The notes under the pieces are model-generated. The model did no database searches. It saw nothing but the letters and a program-made list of their open reading frames with translations, and was not told the DNA's origin. From a virus: a DNA stretch of 64,000 nucleotides. The DNA is taken from positions 62,001 through 126,000 of IMG/VR virus record IMGVR_UViG_3300048997_000225; one strand, written 5' to 3'. The position numbers and the translations under genes were made by a program. Shown here piece after piece: positions 37,222-46,431 of the stretch (the first letter of the stretch is position 1; every line of letters begins with the position of its first letter).

Positions 37222-40200
37222 TCAAGGCCTGCGTGCTAATTTATCCATGGCACCATATACAGCGCCTTCCAATTGTTGCTGAGTAAGACTCGTGCCATGA
37301 ATATTAATATTGGCATGAACTGTTGGGCGATTGCCACCATTTTTATCTCCAGCGGGCATGGCAGGTACTACATACTCGCCTCGATGGAGTTTATATGATC
37401 CAGTGTCATGCACAGGACCTCCGATTAATTTACTACCACTATAATCTTTATTTTTATCTCTAAAAGTCTTCAATAACGCATTAGGATCGTCCACATCACT
37501 AGGCAATTCAAAAAGCGAACGCAAAGCTACTGCAGGATCTCCTCCCGCAATTTCTTGTCCATAACTAGATAGCATCTTGCTTATACCTGGAGAATTTTGC
37601 ATTTTAGCTTGAATTATAGCAAATTCAAGCAAAGCTTCTCGGAATGAATCTAGCGTAGCTGATTTTAAAATTCCAGCATATGGTCCACGAAGAAATGATG
37701 ATTCGAATCGAATACCTTTTTTCAAAATATTCAAAGTATCATTAATGCCATCGTAGACATCTTCAGTAGCATGAATTTGAGCATCAGAAGATTTTTCATG
37801 TGAAGAAACAACTTCTTTAGTTTGTTGCTCAGTTTGCTCCACATAAGCTTTTTGCGATATCGTACGATTTTTTTCTGGCGGAAGCCCAGCGGATTTAGAA
37901 GCCCCGGCTGGCCCGGTTGCCGTCGCATTTCGGCCTGTAGCTAAAGGAACCATATTTCGGTCAATATCTGCAGCGTCAGCCTGAGCTTGTATGAATTTTT
38001 CATACTCCGCTTTAGTCTTAAATGATGATTTAACTTCAGCACCAGGCCTGCGAACGGGACCACCACTTGCATTGTTCTTATCGGCATCGGATAAAACTTG
38101 TGGCAAAATATTTTGGCCAAATTGTAACAAATTCGTTTCAATGTCGCCCGGGATAGCAGCTAGTTGTCCGAAAGCATCAGAAACGTTGCCTTCTTTCAAA
38201 GCGGCTAAAAAATTATCTTTAATATATTGAGCTTGAGGACCACTGCCACGAGATTCCGCGAACTTGCTGACTTTCTCAGCAATTGCATCAGCATTGGCCT
38301 GCAACATCTTGGGATCATATACACCACTAGCAATTTTAGTCATCTGACCGCCAGAAGCTCCGGACTTAGCTCCAGTCATCAGAGCGTCAGCAAGCTGCTT
38401 CATTTTTCCTTTTTCAGCAGCCCCATATCCAGAAGCTTGAATACCAGAACTAAATTTATCAATCTTCCCTATAGACTCTTGAGTTTTTTTACTACCGACT
38501 AACCATTCCCAAACATTATCTATGATTTTAAGAATAGGGTCCAAAACCCCGTAGATTTTCTCGAGTAAATATGCGATAATATTTTCTAGTTTATCGCCAA
38601 CGGAAGTCGTAGCCTCAATTTGTTGAACCGCCAAATCTTCTGCAGTCAATGACGTTTTCTTGTCAACATTAGATTGCTCGGCCGCATAGAATAATTGCTC
38701 ATCAGAAGCTTTAGCCATCATTTCTGAAGTAACTTTGCTTTCTTCAGTATTCTTCTCTTGAGCAATTAAACTCCGCAAAGACTTATTCATAGAAATGGAA
38801 TTGGTTTTTCCGAACATTTGAAGTTGAGCACGTTGAGCCTTTAGAGATTGGCTCATAGTGCGCATGGCTTCATATTGTTCTTCTGATACACCGAGTTGTT
38901 TAATTACATGCTCAGACAGACCATCAAATCCCTTCACAAACGTTTGTGAGAATTTCTCCATGATTTTATAAGTAGCAAACATTCCGCCACCACGCATGGC
39001 AGTCGCCGTATTGAGCGGACCGCCTTTTTGACGAGCGGATTCATAGCTGGCCAATTTCATAGCGTTAGTGATTACAGTTCCAGATAGCTGCTCGCCTTGT
39101 TCTGCTGCTCGCCCTTGAGCTTTAGCAATGAGCTCGGCCATGGATTTTTCCCCACCTTTATAAGCTTTCTCGAATTCATCCGAATTGATTCCATATTTAG
39201 AAAAATTTTCCGCCATAGTTTTGGCTTTAAGCGAAAAATCTTTATCTAAAGTTTTACTCACGAATCCGGTGCCAGCAACTAAAGCAACTTTCAAGCGTTG
39301 CTTGAAATCCATGCCTTTAAAGCCGTTAGTAAACGAATCCATGAAATTCTTCACATCTTTAGGACTCATAGTCTTGGAAAGAAGCTTTATAGTGCCAGTC
39401 AATTCTTCCAAACGATTTTGATAAAGTTCGACGTCAGGCAATACTTGCCTAAATATACCCATGAATTTAGTCATTGGCATGTTGGCTGATGCAGCGGCTT
39501 TTACAGCCATACCCATTACGTTTTGTATTTGTTCTGCACCATAACCAGCATCACTCTGGAGTTGACCCATCATAGTTCCGACTTCAGTCGCTTCCATATT
39601 CATGGCTTTGCCATATGCTATGGCATTTTTAGCAAGTAAGGCCATGCCTGCCTGGACATCTCCTTTTCCAAGTTCAGCCAAAGTCGAACGAGTCTTAAGT
39701 AATGATCCTGTAGATTCAACAGCAAATCGATTGACGACTTTCAAAGCCTGTTCGGAATCTCCACCTAATTTCAAAAATTCACCGGCAGAATCACGAGCCG
39801 CAACTCGAAGTTCATCTACAGTGTCTCGATAAGTCTCCGTAGCTGTTGTAAAATCGCCAGCTGTTCCGAGACCTTCAAGCATTGCTTTATTGAGTTTGGT
39901 TTGATGTTCGCTGGCAGCTTTAATAAGCTGCCAGAGTGCTGTCATGGCAGTGACTGCTCCAGCCAGTACTGGAACAGCTTTGGACAGACCGGTAATAGCG
40001 CTAGACATAGCGCCCATTTCACCGCCTGAGGAAATTGTAGCTCGAGCAGCTACGCCTTTAGCATATTTAGAACCAGCACTGACTGATTGGCCGATTCCAC
40101 TGATGGCTCCTCGAACTCCGCCAGAACGAGCTTTATGAATAGCCCCTATCATTTCCTTACTAAAATTTTTCCCGGTATAACCAGCTGCCTTTTTTAGAGT

Positions 40201-40686
40201 GTCTTGATATTGTTTTTGGGCCTTAATAACATTTTGCAATTCTCCGAGATATTGTTTGTTCCCCTTCCTTAAATCGACGAATTGTTTTTCTAAGCCAAGA
40301 ATATCTTTCTTGGCACCAGATAATTTCCCTTGAACCGCTTTTTTCTCGGTTGGAGACTTGGCATCGTTATATTTTTTCTTTAAATCTTCGGCTTTTTTCC
40401 TGGCATCTTCAAGTTGCTTGCCAAGTTCAGACAGTTTCTTGAATGAAGAGCGAGCAGCACTAGAAAGCTCTTTAGTGAATTGAGACGCAGCTGTGGACAC
40501 ACCTTTGATGGAACGAATTGATGATAAAGAATGCTTGGATATATCTTTCCAATCGACCTTCATCGCAGTCATTTTGCGATGCAGATCCTTGGCGTCTTTC
40601 ATGGCCTGAGAAGCGGCTTTAGGATCCAGCTTAGGCTGGATCAACATCTGTATGCCGACTTTTTCCTTACTGGCCTTAGTTGCCAT
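37222..40686 (-). CDS. Tail tape measure protein, 1154 aa
   Basis: The N-terminal 170 residues form Lys-rich coiled coils (KKLSELGKQLEDARKKAEDL). A hydrophobic Ala-rich segment follows (about 225-255, VPVLAGAVTAMTALWQLI), then a long Ala/Lys/Gln helical body. The C-terminus carries the tape-measure closing motif GGPVHDTGSYKLHRGEYVVP. Tape measure proteins set tail length and are ejected with the DNA. At 1154 residues a tail of about 170 nm would be expected from the usual 1.5 Å per residue rule. The gene lies between the two chaperone-position genes and the baseplate genes, as in other tailed phages. Confidence 0.92.
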   Translation of the reverse strand: MATKASKEKVGIQMLIQPKLDPKAASQAMKDAKDLHRKMTAMKVDWKDISKHSLSSIRSIKGVSTAASQFTKELSSAARSSFKKLSELGKQLEDARKKAEDLKKKYNDAKSPTEKKAVQGKLSGAKKDILGLEKQFVDLRKGNKQYLGELQNVIKAQKQYQDTLKKAAGYTGKNFSKEMIGAIHKARSGGVRGAISGIGQSVSAGSKYAKGVAARATISSGGEMGAMSSAITGLSKAVPVLAGAVTAMTALWQLIKAASEHQTKLNKAMLEGLGTAGDFTTATETYRDTVDELRVAARDSAGEFLKLGGDSEQALKVVNRFAVESTGSLLKTRSTLAELGKGDVQAGMALLAKNAIAYGKAMNMEATEVGTMMGQLQSDAGYGAEQIQNVMGMAVKAAASANMPMTKFMGIFRQVLPDVELYQNRLEELTGTIKLLSKTMSPKDVKNFMDSFTNGFKGMDFKQRLKVALVAGTGFVSKTLDKDFSLKAKTMAENFSKYGINSDEFEKAYKGGEKSMAELIAKAQGRAAEQGEQLSGTVITNAMKLASYESARQKGGPLNTATAMRGGGMFATYKIMEKFSQTFVKGFDGLSEHVIKQLGVSEEQYEAMRTMSQSLKAQRAQLQMFGKTNSISMNKSLRSLIAQEKNTEESKVTSEMMAKASDEQLFYAAEQSNVDKKTSLTAEDLAVQQIEATTSVGDKLENIIAYLLEKIYGVLDPILKIIDNVWEWLVGSKKTQESIGKIDKFSSGIQASGYGAAEKGKMKQLADALMTGAKSGASGGQMTKIASGVYDPKMLQANADAIAEKVSKFAESRGSGPQAQYIKDNFLAALKEGNVSDAFGQLAAIPGDIETNLLQFGQNILPQVLSDADKNNASGGPVRRPGAEVKSSFKTKAEYEKFIQAQADAADIDRNMVPLATGRNATATGPAGASKSAGLPPEKNRTISQKAYVEQTEQQTKEVVSSHEKSSDAQIHATEDVYDGINDTLNILKKGIRFESSFLRGPYAGILKSATLDSFREALLEFAIIQAKMQNSPGISKMLSSYGQEIAGGDPAVALRSLFELPSDVDDPNALLKTFRDKNKDYSGSKLIGGPVHDTGSYKLHRGEYVVPAMPAGDKNGGNRPTVHANINIHGTSLTQQQLEGAVYGAMDKLARRP
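39911..39934. repeat. Inverted repeat inside coding sequence (10-base arms, 4-base loop)
   Basis: Arms 39911-39920 and 39925-39934 pair exactly, inside the tape measure gene. Confidence 0.8.
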
Positions 40687-40694
40687 ATTTCATA

Positions 40695-41873
40695 TCAAGC
40701 TTTCTTGGTCCCAGGCGTATCATCAGAGGTTTCTTCATCTCCAGGGATTTGACGATGAAAATTTTGTAACTGCAACATTTTTAGTCTATTAGAACGCTCT
40801 AATAATGCTTCAGCTTCTTCTTTCCCACCTAAAATTTGAGCGCCAGCTGACATTTGATTCTTATTGGAATCAAATATAGGAGCTCGATATATATTAGTTT
40901 TAGTGGTTTCAATTTGAGCGGCCCGATCCCGTAGTTGATCAACCTTGGCTTCAACGACTAAATCGTGATGGTCTTTTTCACCTGAAAGCGCCGCAGACAA
41001 TTGATCGGCAAGTTCATAAACACTTTCAGCTTTGAAACGGCCAGATACGGTTGCCATTCTCCCATCAGGCAAAGCCACTTGATTATTGGGAGCTTCTTGA
41101 GTTGATGATTGTCGATTTAAATATGCATGCAAAACTTGGATTTTTTGATCTTCAAGCTCAGTTCGCTCGCGCTCTTTACGAGCTCGATCTCTTTCATCGA
41201 CGGTCCGAACACCTTTACCAGCGAAACATGAACCAATGAATTTGGCATTGGTCCAGTCTCTTTCCATTCTGTCTCTATCGTCAACAAGTCGATTTAGAGC
41301 TGTCCAAGCTTGTTGACAGTAATTCATTCCTATTTCATCAGTTCCAGATATTCCTGTATTAATCGGAGAATGAATGGGAGCTTGTTGAATATGCATCCAT
41401 TTGAATCGTGAACGATTCTCATGAATATAAATTTCAGTTAGCGGATATAAACGTGTTGCACGCCCGTTAAGAGCGGACAAACCGTCAATAATTTTTTCTT
41501 GAATGTTGTGATCAATTTTAGATATAATTTTAGATAATCGATTAACGTATCGAGCCCTTCCAGTTAAAGTATTTTCTCCATCAATTAAGAAAATACTATG
41601 TGCTATAAAATTGGATCGGTATTGGACTCGTATATCAGGCGCTGATGTCTTCAGAGGCTTTAGTAACTGAATATAGCGTAGTTCATTATGATTTAATGTT
41701 TTGAATACAAAAGTTTTTTCATGTAAGAAAATGGAAGTAGTTAAAAAACCCTGATATAAATATAATTCAAGATCATCCCATACATCGTCAATGACAGGTT
41801 TATATTGCTCCGGGACTTGGATATGGATCCGTCTCGGAGTCGTATTTTGGCCGGTATGTGAAGAATCGGCCAT
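40695..41873 (-). CDS. Protein in tail-assembly-chaperone position, 392 aa
   Basis: A mixed helical protein with a highly charged segment (DERDRARKERERTELEDQK, residues about 225-245) and an acidic tail. It starts MADSSHTGQN and lies 8 bases upstream of the tape measure gene, the place of tail assembly chaperones that coat the tape measure during tube assembly. No frameshift site linking it to the preceding gene was seen, and no motif proves the role. Similar positions in large phages are occupied by chaperone-like or baseplate-hub assembly proteins. Confidence 0.55.
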   Translation of the reverse strand: MADSSHTGQNTTPRRIHIQVPEQYKPVIDDVWDDLELYLYQGFLTTSIFLHEKTFVFKTLNHNELRYIQLLKPLKTSAPDIRVQYRSNFIAHSIFLIDGENTLTGRARYVNRLSKIISKIDHNIQEKIIDGLSALNGRATRLYPLTEIYIHENRSRFKWMHIQQAPIHSPINTGISGTDEIGMNYCQQAWTALNRLVDDRDRMERDWTNAKFIGSCFAGKGVRTVDERDRARKERERTELEDQKIQVLHAYLNRQSSTQEAPNNQVALPDGRMATVSGRFKAESVYELADQLSAALSGEKDHHDLVVEAKVDQLRDRAAQIETTKTNIYRAPIFDSNKNQMSAGAQILGGKEEAEALLERSNRLKMLQLQNFHRQIPGDEETSDDTPGTKKA

Positions 41874-41881
41874 AATATAAC

Positions 41882-42814
41882 TTAAGTTCTACGAATAAAT
41901 CTCGGATTGATACTTTGAGCTCTAACGTCCGGATTTATGACCGGAGCGTTAATGGGAATTTTGGAAATTGGAGTCTCAATCGTATTATCTTCAACGGAAG
42001 GTTGGGCTTTATGTGCTTTCCTTCGAATTATTTCTAATTCGTCATCAGAAGGTGAAATCGAAGGTGGACGTGGAACAGGAATAGTTGAAGATACGTGAGT
42101 ATCAGGCCATGGCACATCTACTGACGCAGTATCTGGTACGGGAGGAGCTACGGGAGGAGCTACGGGGGCAGGCTCTTCCGTTTTTGGAGATTGGAAAGGA
42201 TTGAATTCATTAACAGTATCAGATTCTTCCTCTAATCGTTCCCTATCTTCAGCATCAGAACTCGATGATCCGATCGGAACAGGAACTTCAACTGCCTCAA
42301 TTAATGGCGGTAGATTCATCTGTTCACGCAATTCTGCAACGCGTGATTCCAGTTCCAAAAGTTCTTGGCGAGGCTCTTTCAAATTATCGAAATGGACGTC
42401 TGATAAAGTTTCTTTTTTATGAGTTTCCATTAAATCTGCGAATACATCAAATGCGACATCAATAAAATCATTATCCCATCTGGCCATTTTATGATGAATA
42501 AACCCGGCCAAATCAACTAATGATTTCTTATTGTCTCTACCGATGACAGGAAATGCTTTGCCTGCATATCGATAATCACGCAGATCAAAATCGTCAAAAC
42601 CAACTAATGCGTTGGATAGTGTGACGCGCTTAGTCTCAAATAATGTGTTCGGACCAAGCTCTGATTTAGTGAGTATTTCATTAATAAGAGATTGCTGAGT
42701 AAAATCAACAGGCGAATACCATAATACAATATTTCCGACCTTGCGTTTCCAATGCTTGTCGGTATTAATATTAGATATGTGTTTGTCGAGTTCACTTAAA
42801 AATGCTTCGTCCAT
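41882..42814 (-). CDS. Protein in tail-assembly-chaperone position, acidic Pro-rich C-terminus, about 310 aa
   Basis: An N-terminal globular half (to about residue 145, with AGKAFPVIGRDNKKSLVDLAG) and a disordered acidic and Pro-rich C-terminal half containing VAPPVAPPVPD. The ATG at 42814 is chosen; a TTG at 42835 that immediately follows the stop of the upstream gene would add MVLFIIP. Neither has a clear ribosome binding site. Its place two genes ahead of the tape measure suggests a tail assembly role. No family is recognised. Confidence 0.55.
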   Translation of the reverse strand: MDEAFLSELDKHISNINTDKHWKRKVGNIVLWYSPVDFTQQSLINEILTKSELGPNTLFETKRVTLSNALVGFDDFDLRDYRYAGKAFPVIGRDNKKSLVDLAGFIHHKMARWDNDFIDVAFDVFADLMETHKKETLSDVHFDNLKEPRQELLELESRVAELREQMNLPPLIEAVEVPVPIGSSSSDAEDRERLEEESDTVNEFNPFQSPKTEEPAPVAPPVAPPVPDTASVDVPWPDTHVSSTIPVPRPPSISPSDDELEIIRRKAHKAQPSVEDNTIETPISKIPINAPVINPDVRAQSINPRFIRRT

Positions 42815-42835
42815 CGGGATGATGAACAATACCAA

Positions 42836-43666
42836 TTAATAACTCATAACTACTTTATTGTTCCAAGTATCAAGCTCTTGTCGTAAGTTCTTATATAATT
42901 GTTCAGGATCATTTTCAGACAATCCTGACATAGAACCGTCATTAAGCTCAATAACTATCCAATCTCCAGAAGCGGTCTCGGCAACATCGATTACATAGAA
43001 ATTAATATTATCTTGGATTCTCCCAATCACCTCTGCTAGAAAATCAAGAGGGACAGATTCGGGATCAGGTGAGATATTAAGGTCATGAATTTCTTCAATA
43101 TGACTAGACCAATAATATCCACCACTCAAAATTTGAGAACGATAACAAAAAAATCTATATTCATTAGTTATCGGCAAACCTTGAATACCTATCATGTAAG
43201 TCTTGAGCGGAACGAATTCACGAATATAAATATGTTGATTGGAAATCAGGGAATCTGCGTATAAGCGAGATTCGACTTCAATAGCGTCTTTTTTGTTCTT
43301 GGCAAACATATGAGATTGCCAAAGCTGTTTCTTCGAATTAGTCTCGCCTTTAAGAACAAAAGATGTATTTTCAGGTAAATCTTGAGTACGAGACCAAGTT
43401 TTAGGAGTGAGATCAGATAAATCAGTCACCCAATTCTGCAAATCTGCAACATATAAATGTTGTTGATAACTATTTATTAACTTAGCCCCAACGAATTGAA
43501 CATCTGATTCAAGTTCGCGATAGAACGGAAGCGCACTATATCGCGGAATCACCAGCGAGTCCGGTTGGATTCGCATCCGAGTCCCGATGATTGGGAAATG
43601 ATGAGCAGCGGCAACTTGTTCTTGCTGCCAGTCTTGACCGTCTCGGAATAATATAATAGGCTCCAT
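42836..43666 (-). CDS. ATP-grasp domain protein, R2K clade, 276 aa
   Basis: The sequence follows the phage R2K ATP-grasp pattern: a Lys-bearing strand FVLKGETNSKKQLW (about residue 105), YIREFVPLKTYMIG with the conserved Arg, NEYRFFCYRSQILSGGYYW, and the metal/ATP motifs VIDVAETASGDWIVIELNDGSMSG near residue 235. ATP-grasp enzymes of this clade are thought to ligate amino acids or peptides to an acceptor, probably modifying a protein. The enzyme lies inside the tail assembly operon rather than among metabolic genes. The acceptor is unknown; modification of a tail or host protein is speculation. Confidence 0.75.
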   Translation of the reverse strand: MEPIILFRDGQDWQQEQVAAAHHFPIIGTRMRIQPDSLVIPRYSALPFYRELESDVQFVGAKLINSYQQHLYVADLQNWVTDLSDLTPKTWSRTQDLPENTSFVLKGETNSKKQLWQSHMFAKNKKDAIEVESRLYADSLISNQHIYIREFVPLKTYMIGIQGLPITNEYRFFCYRSQILSGGYYWSSHIEEIHDLNISPDPESVPLDFLAEVIGRIQDNINFYVIDVAETASGDWIVIELNDGSMSGLSENDPEQLYKNLRQELDTWNNKVVMSY

Positions 43667-43774
43667 CGATAAAAGACCTTACAAACCGGGGCAGGCGTAA
43701 AATCCTATATCGATGAATGGCCCGATTAAATAGTGTATCAGAGGGTTAACAATCAGTCATCATGAAATGGGAAT

Positions 43775-44281
43775 CTATATATCTACAGAATCAACATCTA
43801 CTGGATCTTTTCCAGAGGATATTTGAGAAGAATCGAAATCGTGAATAGCGCGTTCGACTGAAGACCAGTCACGATGTTGTAAACCCCCGATGCGAATCCG
43901 ATCTAAAGCGGCCTTTGCATTTTGACATTCAATTTTAATTAATTCCAAACGAATGTCTAATTCATGCAGCTCTCGAGAGCTTTTCCGGAGAGCTTGTCCA
44001 TTCAACTGGAGTTGAGATTGCAAAGTCTTAATAGATGAATTGGACTGCATTGTTTTTTCATAATATTGACCAGCTTTATCAGCTGCTTGAGTCAAATTTT
44101 GAAAACGAGTCTGCATAGCATCACCTAGACATGCAAGTCCAACAGTAATAGATCGTTGAAGATCTTGTCTATCAAGCTTCTCGGCTTGTAACTGTTTTAC
44201 TTGATCTTTCAAACGATTCCGTTCAGCAATAAGATCTGATACGTCCGTAGCATCATATTCTATTGAATCGGAATTTTCCAT
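43775..44281 (-). CDS. Coiled-coil protein, 168 aa
   Basis: Almost entirely helical, with heptad-like stretches (LIAERNRLKDQVKQLQAEKL, SRELHELDIRLELIKIE) and an acidic Ser/Asp-rich end. Its ATG overlaps the stop of the upstream endonuclease gene as TAATG, so translation may be coupled to it. It may be a structural or assembly factor of the tail. A gap of about 108 bases separates it from the next gene, in which no clear gene or strong terminator was seen. Confidence 0.6.
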   Translation of the reverse strand: MENSDSIEYDATDVSDLIAERNRLKDQVKQLQAEKLDRQDLQRSITVGLACLGDAMQTRFQNLTQAADKAGQYYEKTMQSNSSIKTLQSQLQLNGQALRKSSRELHELDIRLELIKIECQNAKAALDRIRIGGLQHRDWSSVERAIHDFDSSQISSGKDPVDVDSVDI

Positions 44282-45555
44282 TATTTAGATAATACAATCA
44301 CCCAACGTTTTTTGCCCAGATCCCAAATTTTATGGTATCCTTGCGCCGTCCGGAGTTCAGTTTCTGTAAACTCGGACAAACGTTCGATGCCGCGCTTGCG
44401 AAGTCCTGATTTATGGAATCGTCTATTATCTTTAACCCAAAAATAATCAGGAGCCACGTCTCCATCGAATTTGAAACCAATCTTCTCATAAACTGCTCCG
44501 GAAAACAGCCTGTTATCAGAAAATGACACAATTGATGAAGGTTGGAAATCTGCAATGAACTTTTGAATGAGTTTCGACCAAATCCCATGCACTCGATAGT
44601 CAGGATGCGATACCATCCGAAGAAGTTCCCAAGGATGTTTAGACTGGCGAGTCGGAATGGAAAAAGAGGCGCAAGCCATGAGTTGGTTCTCGAAAAACAC
44701 TCCGTAGTGAACTTTAGCTGTACAGGTTCCAATATAATGATGGGCGTTATAAAATCCGTCGCACTCTATTTTTGGAATTGGCCGAATTGTGCATTGCGAC
44801 GGGCGAAGGTTTCTCGGTTTAGAAATTATTAAACGATTCCGGAATAAATTCTCAATTTTAGAACGATTCCGGAGCCATTCATCTTCAAATATTGAAATAT
44901 GAGAACATCCAGCAGCAATAGCGGCTTTATATTTAATAAAATCTCGTTGTCTAGAACCAGGAAAATTATGCCACTTTAGTCCATTATATCCAATTAGTAG
45001 ATTATGAGAGGGAACAAACATATCATATTCCAAACCATTAACTAAATATTCTTGAACAACTTCAAGTCCGAGACTCCGAATAAATTCGACAATGGAAACA
45101 GAGGCCGAAGGAATCTTATCGGAAAGATGTTGAATGTTAGATTTTGTACGAATCTTTTTAATATGCCTGCTAGATTTCTGAAAGCATTTCCCACATGATG
45201 TAGTATGACCAGTTGTAACTGATAATGGCTGGCATTGAGTTTCATTCCCACAATCACAAAGCCATATCACTTTGGTTCGAGAACCCGGGAGCAAATCAAC
45301 AGGGGTCTTGATTCGGAGTTTCCCAAACTTCCTTGTTCGAAGCTCTTCAGCAGAAAGTTGATTACATTTCCGGCAGGAAGAAGTGTTTCCCCTTACAACT
45401 GTGCAGACAGATAAATTAGTTGTTTTTCCACAATCACAAATCCAGTCCACTTTCTGATGGGAGCCACTTGTGGAATCTTGTGGCTCCAACATTCGGAGCT
45501 TTCCATAGTTGGTTAATCGAAAATGGTCAGCTGATAAGAATGTGGATGAGTCCAT
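44281..45555 (-). CDS. Homing-endonuclease-like protein: two zinc ribbons, Vsr-like nuclease, GNAT-like C-terminus, 424 aa
   Basis: Two CDCG...C.KC zinc-ribbon motifs lie at residues about 36-60 and 95-122. A Vsr/EDxHD-like nuclease region follows (about 145-235: IRSLGLEVVQEYLVNGLEYDMFV, LIGYNGLKWH, FEDEWL). The last 170 residues resemble the Mom/GNAT-like module (HYIGT, GIWSKLIQKF, SFSDNRLFSGAVYEKIGF). The related plus-strand protein at 46432 has IEYNG where this one has IGYNG, so a likely active-site acidic residue is missing here. It sits inside the tail operon between tube and coiled-coil genes, as expected for an invading homing element. Confidence 0.75.
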   Translation of the reverse strand: MDSSTFLSADHFRLTNYGKLRMLEPQDSTSGSHQKVDWICDCGKTTNLSVCTVVRGNTSSCRKCNQLSAEELRTRKFGKLRIKTPVDLLPGSRTKVIWLCDCGNETQCQPLSVTTGHTTSCGKCFQKSSRHIKKIRTKSNIQHLSDKIPSASVSIVEFIRSLGLEVVQEYLVNGLEYDMFVPSHNLLIGYNGLKWHNFPGSRQRDFIKYKAAIAAGCSHISIFEDEWLRNRSKIENLFRNRLIISKPRNLRPSQCTIRPIPKIECDGFYNAHHYIGTCTAKVHYGVFFENQLMACASFSIPTRQSKHPWELLRMVSHPDYRVHGIWSKLIQKFIADFQPSSIVSFSDNRLFSGAVYEKIGFKFDGDVAPDYFWVKDNRRFHKSGLRKRGIERLSEFTETELRTAQGYHKIWDLGKKRWVIVLSK

Positions 45556-45650
45556 AAGTTTTGTATCTTACAATACAAAACTTAAATATCTACTAGTATT
45601 AATCCAAAATGATTTTAATATCTGACATTACAACGTTAGATTTATATATC

Positions 45651-45690
45651 TTATTTATCAGGAAGCCTTCGAAGGCTTCCTGATAAATAA
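45651..45690. terminator. Perfect 40-base palindrome between genes, possible terminator
   Basis: Halves 45651-45670 and 45671-45690 are exact reverse complements with no loop (centre GCCTTC/GAAGGC). It lies 12 bases after the stop of the minus-strand tube-like gene and about 95 bases before the start of the endonuclease gene. It can fold as a strong hairpin, but no run of T follows the stem on the minus strand beyond mixed A/T, so intrinsic termination is plausible rather than shown. Confidence 0.55.
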
Positions 45691-45702
45691 GCACGATCTT
45701 TG

Positions 45703-46374
45703 CTAACCAAAAAGACGCGATCCGCTGCCAGGCTTGAGCAATGGGTTGTTCCCAGAATCCAATTGAGAACCATAATTATCTGGGCTAGTACCATAAAAGC
45801 TACTACCATCAGTCACATCAGTACATGTTGCCGCTGCATCTTCCATGACTATAGCAGAATCACTTGGGAAGCTTACGCTAACAGAGTTTAGCCAACAAGC
45901 TTCGAAATATGTAATAAGTGCAAAATTAGGATCATCAGTTGCCAAAGTCTTGATTAAAATCGAAGCTTGATCACGCACCGTGACAAGTTCGGAAAACACT
46001 AATTCTGAACGCAAATCGAATGGCCAACGATGATGCCTGAGTGAACGAACTAGACCGTCCACGCCGCCCCGATAACCAACTTCTTGAACAATACCTGCTG
46101 TATATAGCAAAGTCCGGTTCAAAGTGATAGCCATGGGCTCTGTCACATTCGGGACAAGCTCTTGAATCTTATCGCCGAACCCAACGCCGCGGACTGGGTC
46201 TATTCCTCTACTTTCACTATAATCAAATGTCGAAAGCACTCCAATTTGTTTATCACTTGGTTGTTGGACCGTGAATGGACGAGAAAAAACGCGATTCTTC
46301 TGTGAAATCGCGACTCTAGTATTCGGTGAAGAACCACTTCTATAGATATACGAATCCGCTGCATCTCTAGACAT
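45703..46374 (-). CDS. Putative tail tube protein, 223 aa
   Basis: The middle carries FGDKIQELVPNVTEPMAITLNRTLLYT followed by a conserved-looking stretch with SLRHHRWPFDLRSELVFSE and then ITYFEACWLNSVSVSF and MEDAAATCTDV. This plan (short beta core with HH.WPFD and Y.E.CWL.S) matches tube proteins annotated in other large myovirus-like phages, and the gene lies at the head of the tail operon before the tape measure. Tube subunits stack as hexamers inside the sheath. The sheath gene itself is not in the window. Confidence 0.65.
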   Translation of the reverse strand: MSRDAADSYIYRSGSSPNTRVAISQKNRVFSRPFTVQQPSDKQIGVLSTFDYSESRGIDPVRGVGFGDKIQELVPNVTEPMAITLNRTLLYTAGIVQEVGYRGGVDGLVRSLRHHRWPFDLRSELVFSELVTVRDQASILIKTLATDDPNFALITYFEACWLNSVSVSFPSDSAIVMEDAAATCTDVTDGSSFYGTSPDNYGSQLDSGNNPLLKPGSGSRLFG

Positions 46375-46392
46375 TTGAATCTCCTATTACTG

Positions 46393-46420
46393 TTGTAAAT
46401 TGAAGATCCAACAATATAGT
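46393..46420 (+). promoter_or_regulatory. Candidate promoter for the plus-strand endonuclease gene
   Basis: TTGTAA (46393-46398), a 16-base spacer and TATAGT (46415-46420). The start codon at 46432 follows so closely that the transcript would have almost no leader, and no ribosome binding site is visible. Weak match at -35. Confidence 0.35.
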
Positions 46421-46431
46421 TATATACAATT

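Noticed and set aside
44298-44732. Minus-strand frame of 144 codons inside the 424-residue endonuclease
   Set aside because: Fully inside the zinc-ribbon endonuclease in another frame; no domain or ribosome binding site.
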